Below are positions 16,843 through 24,924 of a DNA stretch of 45,994 bases, piece after piece. Where the stretch lies: IMG/VR virus record IMGVR_UViG_3300028735_000014, positions 1 to 45,994 of that record, one strand, 5' to 3'. The notes below the pieces were generated by a model that saw only the letters and a program-made list of their open reading frames with translations, searched no databases and had not been told where the DNA came from. Within the stretch, counting starts at the first letter, position 1. Every line of letters starts with the position of its first letter. The position numbers and the translations under genes are program-made. The stretch comes from a virus.

Positions 16843-17337
16843 TCAGCTTAAATACGAAACACCTGAGCGGAAGCTGAATGCTACTTTATTCGGGTATTTC
16901 GTTATATCGAGAGGCATAATTACACAGCCATTAGCCGCGCCATCCGTATTGAGCAGCGTATATTTGCCAGCAGTCAAATTCATAACAACTCTATCACCAA
17001 CCGCCAGATCATATTCAGCCTGCGTGTCAAACAACGATGGATTATTTGGCGTGATCAACCATATATCACCGTTATCTATGGGCACAACCTCGACATAACC
17101 ATCAGAGGATGCCGTGTTGGTAGAAGTAGAAACAGCGATGCCACAAAGATAATCAGTGCCGACCACTGGTTTGTTTGTCGCCATAGCAGTCACCACATTC
17201 CCTCCCAATGTCACAGCGACAGGATCGCCTGGGTAAATAAGGTTCGCGGAAGCGGCAACCTTGTATTTGATTGTCCCTTCCGTCTTGTTTTTACCCGCAA
17301 CCAATAATTCAATATCTTTTCGTGTAGGATTAGACAT
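16843..17337 (-). CDS. Probable capsid decoration/stabilisation protein, module A
   Basis: 164 residues from the ATG at 17337. A TTG ten codons upstream is possible but less likely. The body is beta-rich (TIKYKVAASANLIYPGDPVA, GYVEVVPIDNGDIWLITP, AEYDLAVGDRVVMNLTAGKY), a strand pattern like head-decoration proteins of the lambda gpD/DUF2190 kind. It lies between scaffold and capsid genes, the usual place for such a protein. Its gap to the capsid gene contains a 12-bp palindrome at 16826-16837. Confidence 0.6.
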   Translation of the reverse strand: MSNPTRKDIELLVAGKNKTEGTIKYKVAASANLIYPGDPVAVTLGGNVVTAMATNKPVVGTDYLCGIAVSTSTNTASSDGYVEVVPIDNGDIWLITPNNPSLFDTQAEYDLAVGDRVVMNLTAGKYTLLNTDGAANGCVIMPLDITKYPNKVAFSFRSGVSYLS

Positions 17338-17388
17338 AAAGACAGCGTTATTTAAGTCATACCGCAAAAATTCTTTTAAGTTTATTGG

Positions 17389-18105
17389 TCAGTATCGGCG
17401 CTTTTCCACAATGTCATTATCACGCGGGGATGTTGCTGTTCTAGTTATCGCTATCTCTTCAGCTTTCTTTACCATTTTTTCAATTTGTTCAGGAGAATAC
17501 ATATTGCGCGAAGCATATATCCTGCGCAACTCATTGCGTTGCTCTTCTGTCCAATATGTATTTGGCTTGCTTATGGAATTTTCATTCACCCCCGTACCGC
17601 TTCCTACACCTCCATGGAGACTAGCCATCTTTGTCGCTTCCAAAGAACGTCTCAGTTCTTCATTTTCCAGCCTCAATCTCTCTTCCTCAGATGCTTTTCT
17701 CGCGGCTTCTTCTAGCGCCTTTTGTTCCAATTCCCTATCTTGAATTTTTGCGTCAATAACTGATTCTAGTTTATCTGGATCAGATAAATCTTCGAGCGTT
17801 ATTTTTTTGGCTTTCTTGCCCAATTGTTTCGCGGCAAGCAAACCAGCTCGATATATTTCTTTATCTGATTCTACTTTAGCAAGCTTAGCCTTAAGATCGG
17901 CTATTTGTCTTGCCATTTCGTCTGCCGGCGTATCAGACAAATTACCGCCGTTGCCTGCTAGCGTATCAGGCCGTTTACCGCTATTGTCTGCCAGCGTATC
18001 CGCAGACTGTTTACCGCTATTGCCTGCTAGCGTATCAGGCTTTTTACCGCTATCCCCGGTTGCAGTGGTACCGGATTTACCTGCGTTGTTATCTTTTAAA
18101 TCCAT
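17389..18105 (-). CDS. Scaffolding protein, module A
   Basis: 238 residues, highly charged. The N-terminal ~60 residues are a tandem repeat of an 11-12-residue unit (SGKKPDTLAGN, SGKQSADTLADN, SGKRPDTLAGN). Then follows a coiled coil at about 64-160 (DEMARQIADLKAKLAKVESD, AARKASEEERLRLENEELRR) and a helical C terminus (RNELRRIYASRNMYSPEQIE) of the kind that docks on capsid. Position just upstream of decoration and capsid genes supports scaffold. The repeat is also plain in the DNA, around 17925-18050. Confidence 0.75.
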   Translation of the reverse strand: MDLKDNNAGKSGTTATGDSGKKPDTLAGNSGKQSADTLADNSGKRPDTLAGNGGNLSDTPADEMARQIADLKAKLAKVESDKEIYRAGLLAAKQLGKKAKKITLEDLSDPDKLESVIDAKIQDRELEQKALEEAARKASEEERLRLENEELRRSLEATKMASLHGGVGSGTGVNENSISKPNTYWTEEQRNELRRIYASRNMYSPEQIEKMVKKAEEIAITRTATSPRDNDIVEKRRY

Positions 18106-18159
18106 ATTTGTTTACCGCGCTTTGGCACTGCGCGTGGAGTTAAGAATATTATATCACAT

Positions 18160-18510
18160 CTATTTAATAGATGCCACTTTCTTCCTTTGCAAATATTCAG
18201 TATGAATTGCATTTATGGCATTTTCCTGTAAAGCAACCACATGCAGCATAGCTTTTGCGAATAAGAGCTGATCAAAATCCTTAGCTTTCTTTATCCCCAA
18301 ATCAATTGCCTGCGCTTTTATAGTTTCTGTCAATAAAGACCAAATATTAGTTTTCCGCAGTAGAATAATTTCATTAGCCAATTCTTGGAGTTGTTGATCA
18401 GTAGGTATATGGCCGCCAATATACAAATCCCCTTCTTTATACTCTACAAGTTTATCATCATCATAAACCGAATCCAGCGCCTCACAAAATCTACAAACTG
18501 TTTTCGACAT
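18160..18510 (-). CDS. Hypothetical phage protein, 116 aa
   Basis: A mostly helical 116-residue protein beginning MSKTVCRFCEALDSVYDDDK. CRFC is a single CxxC knuckle with no second pair nearby. The rest (QELANEIILLRKTNIWSLLT, LLFAKAMLHVVALQENAINA) is amphipathic helix. It lies between portal and scaffold genes in the late operon, one base from its upstream neighbour. No family recognised. Confidence 0.6.
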   Translation of the reverse strand: MSKTVCRFCEALDSVYDDDKLVEYKEGDLYIGGHIPTDQQLQELANEIILLRKTNIWSLLTETIKAQAIDLGIKKAKDFDQLLFAKAMLHVVALQENAINAIHTEYLQRKKVASIK

Positions 18511-18511
18511 A

Positions 18512-19027
18512 TTAGATTTCTTGCGCTGCTGTCAACGCATCAGCTACTTCCAAAAACAACTCCTGCCCCTTACCATCACCATTTACATCCCACATTTGGA
18601 CTGTTTGCTTAAAAACAGGAAGAAGCACATTTTCGTATTCCTCATTAGAGATTTTCACATCTATCATCGTATCAGGTTCAGCTTTCGATTCCTTTTGTAT
18701 TTCAGCCGCGCGTATATTGAACTCCAACTGTAAATCACGCGCCATTTTGGCGGCCTCTTCTTTACTCTTGCCAATTACTTCTTTATCATATTTTGCCTTT
18801 ATTTCAGCAAAAACATCACGTTTCTTTTTTTCAGTCTCCTCAACCGCCTCCACAAAAACATGATTTGCATCCATTATTTTTTTAACAATAGATAAATTCT
18901 TTCGTACAGCTTTTATAGCATCATAACCTGCCTCGCTACAAGCATCTACCACCTTCTGCCCATCCATCGTGCGAAGACGATGCGCTAACCCGTAAGCCAA
19001 AGAAGATTTGATCGTTATTTTCATCAT
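18512..19027 (-). CDS. Hypothetical helical phage protein, 171 aa
   Basis: 171 residues, strongly helical with a lysine/glutamate-rich middle (VEETEKKKRDVFAEIKAKYD, SKEEAAKMARDLQLEFNIRA), ending in a segment with MWDVNGDGKGQELF, which has a calcium-loop-like look (DVNGDGKGQE) that may be coincidental. Its ATG overlaps the stop of the preceding gene (ATGA-type), so translation is coupled. Late-operon position between portal and scaffold suggests a virion assembly accessory. No known domain identified. Confidence 0.6.
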   Translation of the reverse strand: MMKITIKSSLAYGLAHRLRTMDGQKVVDACSEAGYDAIKAVRKNLSIVKKIMDANHVFVEAVEETEKKKRDVFAEIKAKYDKEVIGKSKEEAAKMARDLQLEFNIRAAEIQKESKAEPDTMIDVKISNEEYENVLLPVFKQTVQMWDVNGDGKGQELFLEVADALTAAQEI

Positions 19028-19440
19028 ATAGTTTTATTGCTTTTATACTTAGGGCAAGTTTTTAAGTGCTTTACCCCTTTCGAATCACAAAAATCGCAAA
19101 AACGCTTCTTCGGCTCTATAAATTCTTTTGTCTCCGTCTCAGTTCCCTGTACAGTTTTTTTGCCCATTATTTCATCAACGCATAAACCGAAAAGATAATT
19201 GATATCGGTACTTTGATAATTCACGCCACGTTTTTTCAACCACTCAGTCATCCTTTCTACCGTTAGCACACGTAAATCATCAATCGTAAAGCCATCAGAT
19301 TCTACACGTGTATTGCCCAACTCAGTAATACAACGTGGTGTCCCAGTGCATTTTATATCAAACTCTTTAGCTAAAGCGTTCCGCGTTTCCGGCGGCACTT
19401 GTAGCCAAACATATGGCGTAATAGTGATTTCAATATTCAT
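19024..19440 (-). CDS. Hypothetical protein with C-terminal Cys cluster, 138 aa
   Basis: 138 residues. The N-terminal domain is mixed alpha/beta (TPYVWLQVPPETRNALAKEF, DLRVLTVERMTEWLKKRG). The last 25 residues, CDFCDSKGVKHLKTCPKYKS, contain C-x2-C and a third cysteine plus histidine that could bind zinc. Start and stop overlap both neighbours by four bases, showing tight translational coupling downstream of portal. Function unknown. Confidence 0.6.
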   Translation of the reverse strand: MNIEITITPYVWLQVPPETRNALAKEFDIKCTGTPRCITELGNTRVESDGFTIDDLRVLTVERMTEWLKKRGVNYQSTDINYLFGLCVDEIMGKKTVQGTETETKEFIEPKKRFCDFCDSKGVKHLKTCPKYKSNKTI

Positions 19441-19607
19441 TTCTTTCTTTTGGCCTTAACCGAAGTAGGTTTCCAGCCATGTTCAACGGCATTCAGCAAA
19501 CGCTTCTGCCTCTTAGCTTTAATCAAAGTAGTAGCTTTCGCTTTGACTCCACCAGGAGTGCTTACTTTGACTTTACCATTTTTAAGTTTTTTTATTTTCA
19601 CTGGCAT
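19437..19607 (-). CDS. Small basic phage protein, 56 aa
   Basis: 56 residues, about one third lysine or arginine: MPVKIKKLKNGKVKVSTPGG, then KAKATTLIKAKRQKRLLNAV and EHGWKPTSVKAKRKK. Its pattern (KVSTPGGVKAK.TT...A..Q.RLL.AVEHGW.P) is one I recognise from tiny proteins next to phage portal genes. Their function is unknown, and nucleic-acid contact is a guess from charge. It starts nine bases after portal stops and overlaps the next start in ATGA fashion. Confidence 0.7.
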   Translation of the reverse strand: MPVKIKKLKNGKVKVSTPGGVKAKATTLIKAKRQKRLLNAVEHGWKPTSVKAKRKK

Positions 19608-19616
19608 AAAATACAA

Positions 19617-21629
19617 TTAAGAATTAGCGAATAATTGAGGGATTGATGATTGTCCTGGGTTATTCCACTGTTGCCCTTGTGATTGCATATTAGCAAGAGC
19701 GAGATTATTCTCTTGCCCATTTGTTTTATTTACAAAACTCTCAGGATGACGAGCTGTGATCGGATTAATACTGTATAGAAGCTTCTTAGCCACTTCCTCC
19801 ATATTATTAAGCCCAGGATGAACTTGTTCAAGTTTAATTATCTGATCAAGCATTTCCAAATTCCGTTGAAAGCGAATATCATCACTCTTCGGAGTTAACA
19901 CATCCTCAGTCATCATCATATAATATTTGAGCTCTCTTATACGACGCGGATCGACTTTAATAATTTCAGTTTCTGAGTTCAAACCCCCTTGCTCTTCCAG
20001 CAAATCATATGAAGCGGCTAATTGTTTTTCTTTATCCGCCATTTCATCACCAAAAAGCTCAAATTTAATCTTTCTTCGTCTAGTTTTCCCCCCAGTCGTC
20101 TTCAAATCAACCAATAATGATTGATATCTCAAACTTGCCTTTGCACCCTGCATTTTTTCCACATCCCCCACTGTCAAAAACTGTAAAATATCTCCCAATA
20201 CAATGCGCGTTAATTGTACTGAGGCTCCTATCAATTCAGAAAAAAATGGACCAAGATCTTGCTGCACTTGTTGCTCGCGCAAACTCAGCTCATATGCCGT
20301 TATTCTACCAGGCATTCTATCAACTGGAGATGCTTGTATATTCGCTGTCTGATTTAATGATTCTTCGACTTTCATCATCGCATTGAGCAGATTTGTAGTC
20401 TGCAAAGGCGGCAATAACGGATCTAGTCTACTTTCAGGATCACGCATGTTTATTGTCGCACCCGGTATTATCACATCGGAACTGATCATGTCTTTTCCGA
20501 TATATTTCATCGGCTTTATCGTATCCAAAATAGCTCCATCTATTAACACTGGATAAAGAGTATTTATGATATTAGCGTCATGAGACACGCTGAAAACAAG
20601 CGATTTCCCATAAAAAAAGTTTTCACGGATCCAAGAAAAATACCATTTGGCAAACGGATATAAACCATCTTCACGCGGATTCTTTTCATCTGCCTCTCCG
20701 ATTATTATCCCATTCACCATAACCACTCTGCTCCCGCCATTTTCCTTAGTCCAATAAATTATCTCCTCATCAAGCTCTCCTCTAAGGTTAGGATCATAGA
20801 CAAAATAAAAACCCTGGTTCGCATCATTAAAAATCAATTGCATGCCAGGCCTCACCTTGTCCCAATTTTTTTGCCCATGATATTTAATATCCAATTGATT
20901 ATGACTCTGTATCCTGCGCCAGATAATGAAACGTTGTTTCTGTATATCTTTTTCAAAAATATTCTCTATAAAAATCTGATCAGTCGGGACAATAGTAGCA
21001 ATAAACCCAGAATTTGCTTCATCTAGATCATATCTATAATTCCATGTCCCATCTTCATTACGGTTAGTTTTTGTTTTCTTGTATACTTGTCTAAATTCAT
21101 GATTGACAATGCAAGCCGGTGAGACTTCAGATTGCAAAATAGCATGCAACCACCATTCTTTAGGGAAGTAAGTCGAATTAACCCATTCAATTATACTATT
21201 TATGACCATCGATGCATCATCATCAGGATAAGCGTCGGCATCAGTAGCTTGCAAGCGCAAGAAACCAAGTCTATTAGCGGCATGGCCAGCCATTGAGATG
21301 CATTTGTTCCTCTCTATTGGGCGTATTGCGTTAGAACGCCATGCATTTGATGGATCACCCAAAAGAGGCTCTCCGTTATTAGGTTGATAAGTATTAAATG
21401 CCATGCTATCTACCTGATCACGCCTCAATACACTTAAATCATTAAACTCCTGCCGCGGGCGAGACATCGTATTATAGCCCAATGTAAAATCAGAGATAAT
21501 CTTGCTTCTTACCTCCTTTTCTAAATCAGAAAATTGATAATTTGATGCCTCAATTTTTATTTCTGGATCTTGCTCTTTCGTCCCAACTTTTACTAACGCA
21601 TTTTTCAACCTCGAATCTATAATCGACAT
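19617..21629 (-). CDS. Portal protein, module A
   Basis: 670 residues, in the size range of podovirus portals. It follows TerL by 15 bases. Features include a central beta-rich wing, a long helical stem region (SHDANIINTLYPVLIDGAIL, LNAMMKVEESLNQTANIQAS) and the RITAYELSLREQQVQQDLGP segment, typical of portal tunnel/crown transitions in which Gln-rich helices line the channel. The dodecameric ring would form the DNA entry vertex and dock TerL. The C-terminal tail is Gln/Asn-rich and disordered. It shows no close similarity to the module B portal although the two are exactly the same length. Confidence 0.85.
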   Translation of the reverse strand: MSIIDSRLKNALVKVGTKEQDPEIKIEASNYQFSDLEKEVRSKIISDFTLGYNTMSRPRQEFNDLSVLRRDQVDSMAFNTYQPNNGEPLLGDPSNAWRSNAIRPIERNKCISMAGHAANRLGFLRLQATDADAYPDDDASMVINSIIEWVNSTYFPKEWWLHAILQSEVSPACIVNHEFRQVYKKTKTNRNEDGTWNYRYDLDEANSGFIATIVPTDQIFIENIFEKDIQKQRFIIWRRIQSHNQLDIKYHGQKNWDKVRPGMQLIFNDANQGFYFVYDPNLRGELDEEIIYWTKENGGSRVVMVNGIIIGEADEKNPREDGLYPFAKWYFSWIRENFFYGKSLVFSVSHDANIINTLYPVLIDGAILDTIKPMKYIGKDMISSDVIIPGATINMRDPESRLDPLLPPLQTTNLLNAMMKVEESLNQTANIQASPVDRMPGRITAYELSLREQQVQQDLGPFFSELIGASVQLTRIVLGDILQFLTVGDVEKMQGAKASLRYQSLLVDLKTTGGKTRRRKIKFELFGDEMADKEKQLAASYDLLEEQGGLNSETEIIKVDPRRIRELKYYMMMTEDVLTPKSDDIRFQRNLEMLDQIIKLEQVHPGLNNMEEVAKKLLYSINPITARHPESFVNKTNGQENNLALANMQSQGQQWNNPGQSSIPQLFANS

Positions 21630-21644
21630 ATCGTTTATATTATA

Positions 21645-23216
21645 TCATGAATTCATATTATTGCGAATAACCTCCATTCTCGCCGCGCCATATCTATAAG
21701 CCCCCAAAGCGGCTTTACTAACATTGATTGTACCTTCCCGCCTAGGCCTATCCACAACCTCACTAGCCATAGATAAAGCATCCATAGCATCGTCATATTC
21801 TGATATAGGAAAACGCAACAACTCTGTTTCTAAATCCTGGCATCTATTTTCTACGTGCCAAATACTATGTTCAGCATATCTAGGTTGCAAAGTAAGTATC
21901 CTATCTTTTTTGCTAGCTTTACTCGTATGAACCAATTCTTTTATATTAAGTCTAGTGCCCCTACGCCTCTCCTCTTCTTCTATATGCACTTTCATACCTT
22001 GCCAAAACTGCGTGTTTTCTATGCCAATTTGGATAATGCTTTCATTATCCCAAAGAGCAAATATAGTGTCGACCATCTGTTTTGGCGTATGTCTAGCTCT
22101 CCAGCACTCCACCAACCATTTATTATCTGTCGTCACTTTCACCAATGCATAACCAATAAAATCTCCCTCACCTTTACGTATAGCCGCTTCTGTATAAGCC
22201 TGCCCAGGAGGATCTATAAGCAAATAGCAGGCCGTATCCTTAGCATCAACCTCAGATCTAGAGATATATCGAAACATATCCCTAGAAAACTTAGCCAGAG
22301 CCGGATCGAATGGTTTCCCCATCATCTCCCTCATAAAGTCAGCATGACCGTTATTAGGAGTCCACATGCGGCGTTTTAATTCTTCAATTGACACTTTATC
22401 AGAACCGATTGCCTCCTCATCACTCAAAACATATTTCTGCGGCCATGTCGGCATGCCATTATCATCAACTATCCAAACCGTTCTTACCCGCATAGAATCA
22501 TCTGTTTTCGCCCTATCTATTATACTTTGTACAGTCCCAACCTCAGATAATCTATTCCCCAAATATAATACTCTCCCGCGCTCTTGATCCAAACCACCCT
22601 TAAACTCTGATATATGCTCTCTCACCTGCCTTGTAGCTGCTTCGCTACGAATTGTCGTCATATCTTCAAAATCATCCATTATTATGAACTGCGGGCGTGT
22701 AGATCCATGCAAACGCCCACGAACAGGCTCTTGCGTTGAGTGAGCTTCTACCCGAACTCCGTTGCTAGTCAAAAAATCCATTATACTTTTCTGCGTTTTT
22801 TGTTCATCTGTACGCTTAGCATTAAATAATTCTCCAAAATCACGTTTTAATCTCTTATTGATCTGCAATTCTAACACCACATCAAATAAAAAACGCCCAG
22901 AATTATTTTTATCATGGCTATCAACATTTATATAATCAAACTTTTTATAGGCTATACACCATAACACCACCCCCTTAGCAAAAGATGTTTTAGCGCTTTC
23001 TCGAAACATAAACCATCCCAATTCTTTCAAATTACCATCCACTAAATCACGTATATCTTGCCCCATCTCATAATGAAAATCGGCATATGGATATTTGATA
23101 TAATGCAAAAAATAATATGAAAAAAACAATAAAAAATCCCTCTGCATAACATAAAATCTCTGGCGCGGGTTAGCGTTGTCTAACCAAAATATCTGTTCCG
23201 CAGTTATACGATTCAT
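21645..23216 (-). CDS. terL: Terminase large subunit, module A
   Basis: 523 residues: the ATP-driven DNA-packaging motor and genome-cutting nuclease. A divergent Walker A is at about 70-79 (MFRESAKTSF) and Walker B at 177-184 (FIIMDDFEDM) with the catalytic acidic residue. The RNase H-like nuclease domain shows D335 in YLLIDPP, E400 in QIGIENTQFW and D475/D476 in SEYDDAMDAL. All key residues are present, so it looks functional. It follows TerS by one base and precedes portal. Confidence 0.95.
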   Translation of the reverse strand: MNRITAEQIFWLDNANPRQRFYVMQRDFLLFFSYYFLHYIKYPYADFHYEMGQDIRDLVDGNLKELGWFMFRESAKTSFAKGVVLWCIAYKKFDYINVDSHDKNNSGRFLFDVVLELQINKRLKRDFGELFNAKRTDEQKTQKSIMDFLTSNGVRVEAHSTQEPVRGRLHGSTRPQFIIMDDFEDMTTIRSEAATRQVREHISEFKGGLDQERGRVLYLGNRLSEVGTVQSIIDRAKTDDSMRVRTVWIVDDNGMPTWPQKYVLSDEEAIGSDKVSIEELKRRMWTPNNGHADFMREMMGKPFDPALAKFSRDMFRYISRSEVDAKDTACYLLIDPPGQAYTEAAIRKGEGDFIGYALVKVTTDNKWLVECWRARHTPKQMVDTIFALWDNESIIQIGIENTQFWQGMKVHIEEEERRRGTRLNIKELVHTSKASKKDRILTLQPRYAEHSIWHVENRCQDLETELLRFPISEYDDAMDALSMASEVVDRPRREGTINVSKAALGAYRYGAARMEVIRNNMNS

Positions 23217-23217
23217 T

Positions 23218-23631
23218 CTATAAATTAGGGAACATTTTCTTGATATCCTCCTTTTCTTCTTCCGTCATATTCAATTCAGTATATGCCACCGCCATTTCTG
23301 ATCTTAAAGCAAATTCCGACTTCGCCTTACGCTCCAAATACCATTTTGATGTCTCTACATTCCCAGCGCTGATATTTGAAACTACAACGTGCCTAGCCTT
23401 TAATATCGGTTTCTGCCTTAATTGAGCAAAACGTTCAGATAGTTTAGGGAATTCCTTTATCCATCTATAATAAGTATCTAAGCTGATTCCAGCAAACATG
23501 CATGCTTCCGGGATACTCGCATCAATGGCAAAAGCCTCTTCCAGCTTAGCCAATGTCTCAGGAGTCATTTTATATTTTATCTGTTCCCCCCTAGGGTTAT
23601 TGGGTGTAGGCCTAGCCATATTTTTTACCAT
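23218..23631 (-). CDS. terS: Terminase small subunit, module A
   Basis: 137 residues from the ATG at 23631, which overlaps the TGA of the small HTH gene. The N-terminal helix-turn-helix (about 22-55: MTPETLAKLEEAFAIDASIP, ACMFAGISLDTYYRWIKEFP) is the TerS DNA-recognition domain. Next is a helical oligomerisation region (KARHVVVSNISAGNVETSKW, YLERKAKSEFALRSE) with the KWYLERK...EF signature common in small terminases. The C terminus is acidic and should contact TerL. It recognises the packaging start site on the phage DNA. Confidence 0.85.
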   Translation of the reverse strand: MVKNMARPTPNNPRGEQIKYKMTPETLAKLEEAFAIDASIPEACMFAGISLDTYYRWIKEFPKLSERFAQLRQKPILKARHVVVSNISAGNVETSKWYLERKAKSEFALRSEMAVAYTELNMTEEEKEDIKKMFPNL

Positions 23632-23810
23632 CAAAATAAATGCCGTTTTGGATCCTTCCGCGCCAATCTATAATAGGTATCTTGACTTATTCCTGCATAT
23701 TCACACGCCTCTTTTATCCTTGCACCAGCAAAAATAGCCTCCTTCAATTTAGCTAACGCTCTAGGAGTAATTTTACGTTTTTTCTGCTTTTTTAATAAAG
23801 AATCTGCCAT
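23631..23810 (-). CDS. Stand-alone TerS-like HTH protein, 59 aa
   Basis: 59 residues, starting MADSLLKKQKKRKITPRALA and ending KDPKRHLF. It matches the DNA-binding half of the adjacent terminase small subunit almost position by position: ITPRALAKLKEAIFAGARIK versus MTPETLAKLEEAFAIDASIP, then EACEYAGISQDTYYR versus EACMFAGISLDTYYR. It lacks the oligomerisation and TerL-contact parts. It is therefore a partial tandem duplication, kept as an open gene with a very basic N terminus. It may compete with or assist TerS at the packaging site; that role is inferred. Confidence 0.75.
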   Translation of the reverse strand: MADSLLKKQKKRKITPRALAKLKEAIFAGARIKEACEYAGISQDTYYRLARKDPKRHLF

Positions 23811-23819
23811 ATTAAGATC

Positions 23820-24386
23820 TCAAATCTCCTCACCGCCAAACCTCTGATTTAATACTGCCTTGAACTCATGGCCGCACTTAGGACATACAATATCCTGGAC
23901 TCTACTATCATATTTATTAGCCAGATTCTCAAAAGCACTGCCCAATTTAGCCCCAACTTTCTTTATATCAGCATCTTTTACAATATCCGTATCTACATCA
24001 GGTAAATTTAAATCTATCTTTTCCTTAAAAAACTGCTGCATAAAATCAAAATCCTCTATCTCTCTCAACTCCAAAGACAAATCATCCGTCCATTCTGCAA
24101 ACTCACTAGTTTTATTGTCTATGATACGATATTGCTTAGCCTGTTTTGGATCTAAATCAGCTTCTATAACATCTATTTGCTCATACCCCAACTCTTTGAG
24201 AGCTCTCCAACGCGCATGACCAACTATTATGGTATTATTTTTATCAACGCATATATATTGATTATACCCAAATTTCCGTATACTTTCAACCACCACTTTA
24301 ACCGCCGCATCATTTGAACGCGGATTGCGCCAATATGGCTTGATTTCATTGATATTAAGCGTTTTTAGCTTCCCCATCTTTTGCAT
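23820..24386 (-). CDS. ParB-domain protein with C-terminal Cys knuckle
   Basis: 188 residues. The ParB/Srx-fold N-terminal domain (about 8-95) has INEIKPYWRNPRSND, the GHARWRALKELGY motif at 56-68 and DPKQAKQYRIIDNK at 79-92. That is the form usually fused to phage adenine methyltransferases, but the methyltransferase domain is missing. Residues 95-160 are helical and acidic. CPKCGHEF at 168-175 gives one CxxC knuckle. The start overlaps ibrB by about 30 bases. It could be a nuclease, an NTP-dependent clamp or a specificity subunit. Its place between the ibrAB pair and the terminase ties it to DNA. Confidence 0.75.
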   Translation of the reverse strand: MQKMGKLKTLNINEIKPYWRNPRSNDAAVKVVVESIRKFGYNQYICVDKNNTIIVGHARWRALKELGYEQIDVIEADLDPKQAKQYRIIDNKTSEFAEWTDDLSLELREIEDFDFMQQFFKEKIDLNLPDVDTDIVKDADIKKVGAKLGSAFENLANKYDSRVQDIVCPKCGHEFKAVLNQRFGGEEI

Positions 24387-24924
24387 ATTGCATTCTTAGT
24401 TTAATCTGGGCTTTGGATTCCCAGGCTTTTTTATATTCAACATTTTCAAACAACTTCGAAGAACCTGTGACATGCTTCAAGCGCAAAAGCTCCTCTTCCT
24501 CCAAGCCTATTTCATTGCATATTTGCGCATCTGACCAGCCGTTATCAAGCATCTTAAACACTATATTAGCCATACCAACGACTGAATGCTTGCCCCTCGC
24601 TCTATTATGCCTGATTGTAGCGGCCATGCGATTATTTATATCCCCATCAATCACAACAATAGGCAAAAGACCACCTGTCGAATTATAGACATCTTTATAG
24701 TTTTTCATCACAAAATATCTATGAAAACCATCAACAATGATATATTTTTTCTTTTCAGGATCATACATTGTAACTATCGGTTGCGTATACCCATCATGAT
24801 TGATTGAAGTATGCAAAAGACGCATTTCATTTCTTGCCACAGAATTTGGGTTGTAATCATTTGCTACTACATCCTCAATAGGAACCCATTTGACATGATT
24901 GACTGGATGCTGATCTAAGCTCAT
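24355..24924 (-). CDS. ibrB: IbrB-like ParB-domain protein
   Basis: 189 residues. WVPIEDVVANDYNPNSVARN, then SINHDGYTQPIVT, IVDGFHRYFVM (63-73) and TIRHNRARGKH (103-113), followed by a helix-turn-helix-like segment (DNGWSDAQICNEIGLEEEEL), match IbrB closely. IbrB is the partner of IbrA, named from E. coli where the pair controls immunoglobulin-binding proteins. The biochemical activity is not established. The fold is ParB/sulfiredoxin-like, a family that includes nucleases and CTPases. It overlaps ibrA by four bases and is the second half of the conserved pair. Confidence 0.85.
   Translation of the reverse strand: MSLDQHPVNHVKWVPIEDVVANDYNPNSVARNEMRLLHTSINHDGYTQPIVTMYDPEKKKYIIVDGFHRYFVMKNYKDVYNSTGGLLPIVVIDGDINNRMAATIRHNRARGKHSVVGMANIVFKMLDNGWSDAQICNEIGLEEEELLRLKHVTGSSKLFENVEYKKAWESKAQIKLRMQYAKDGEAKNA

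Noticed and set aside
21855-22379. 174-residue plus-strand frame opposite TerL
   Set aside because: Shadow of the terminase gene, whose motifs are intact on the minus strand.
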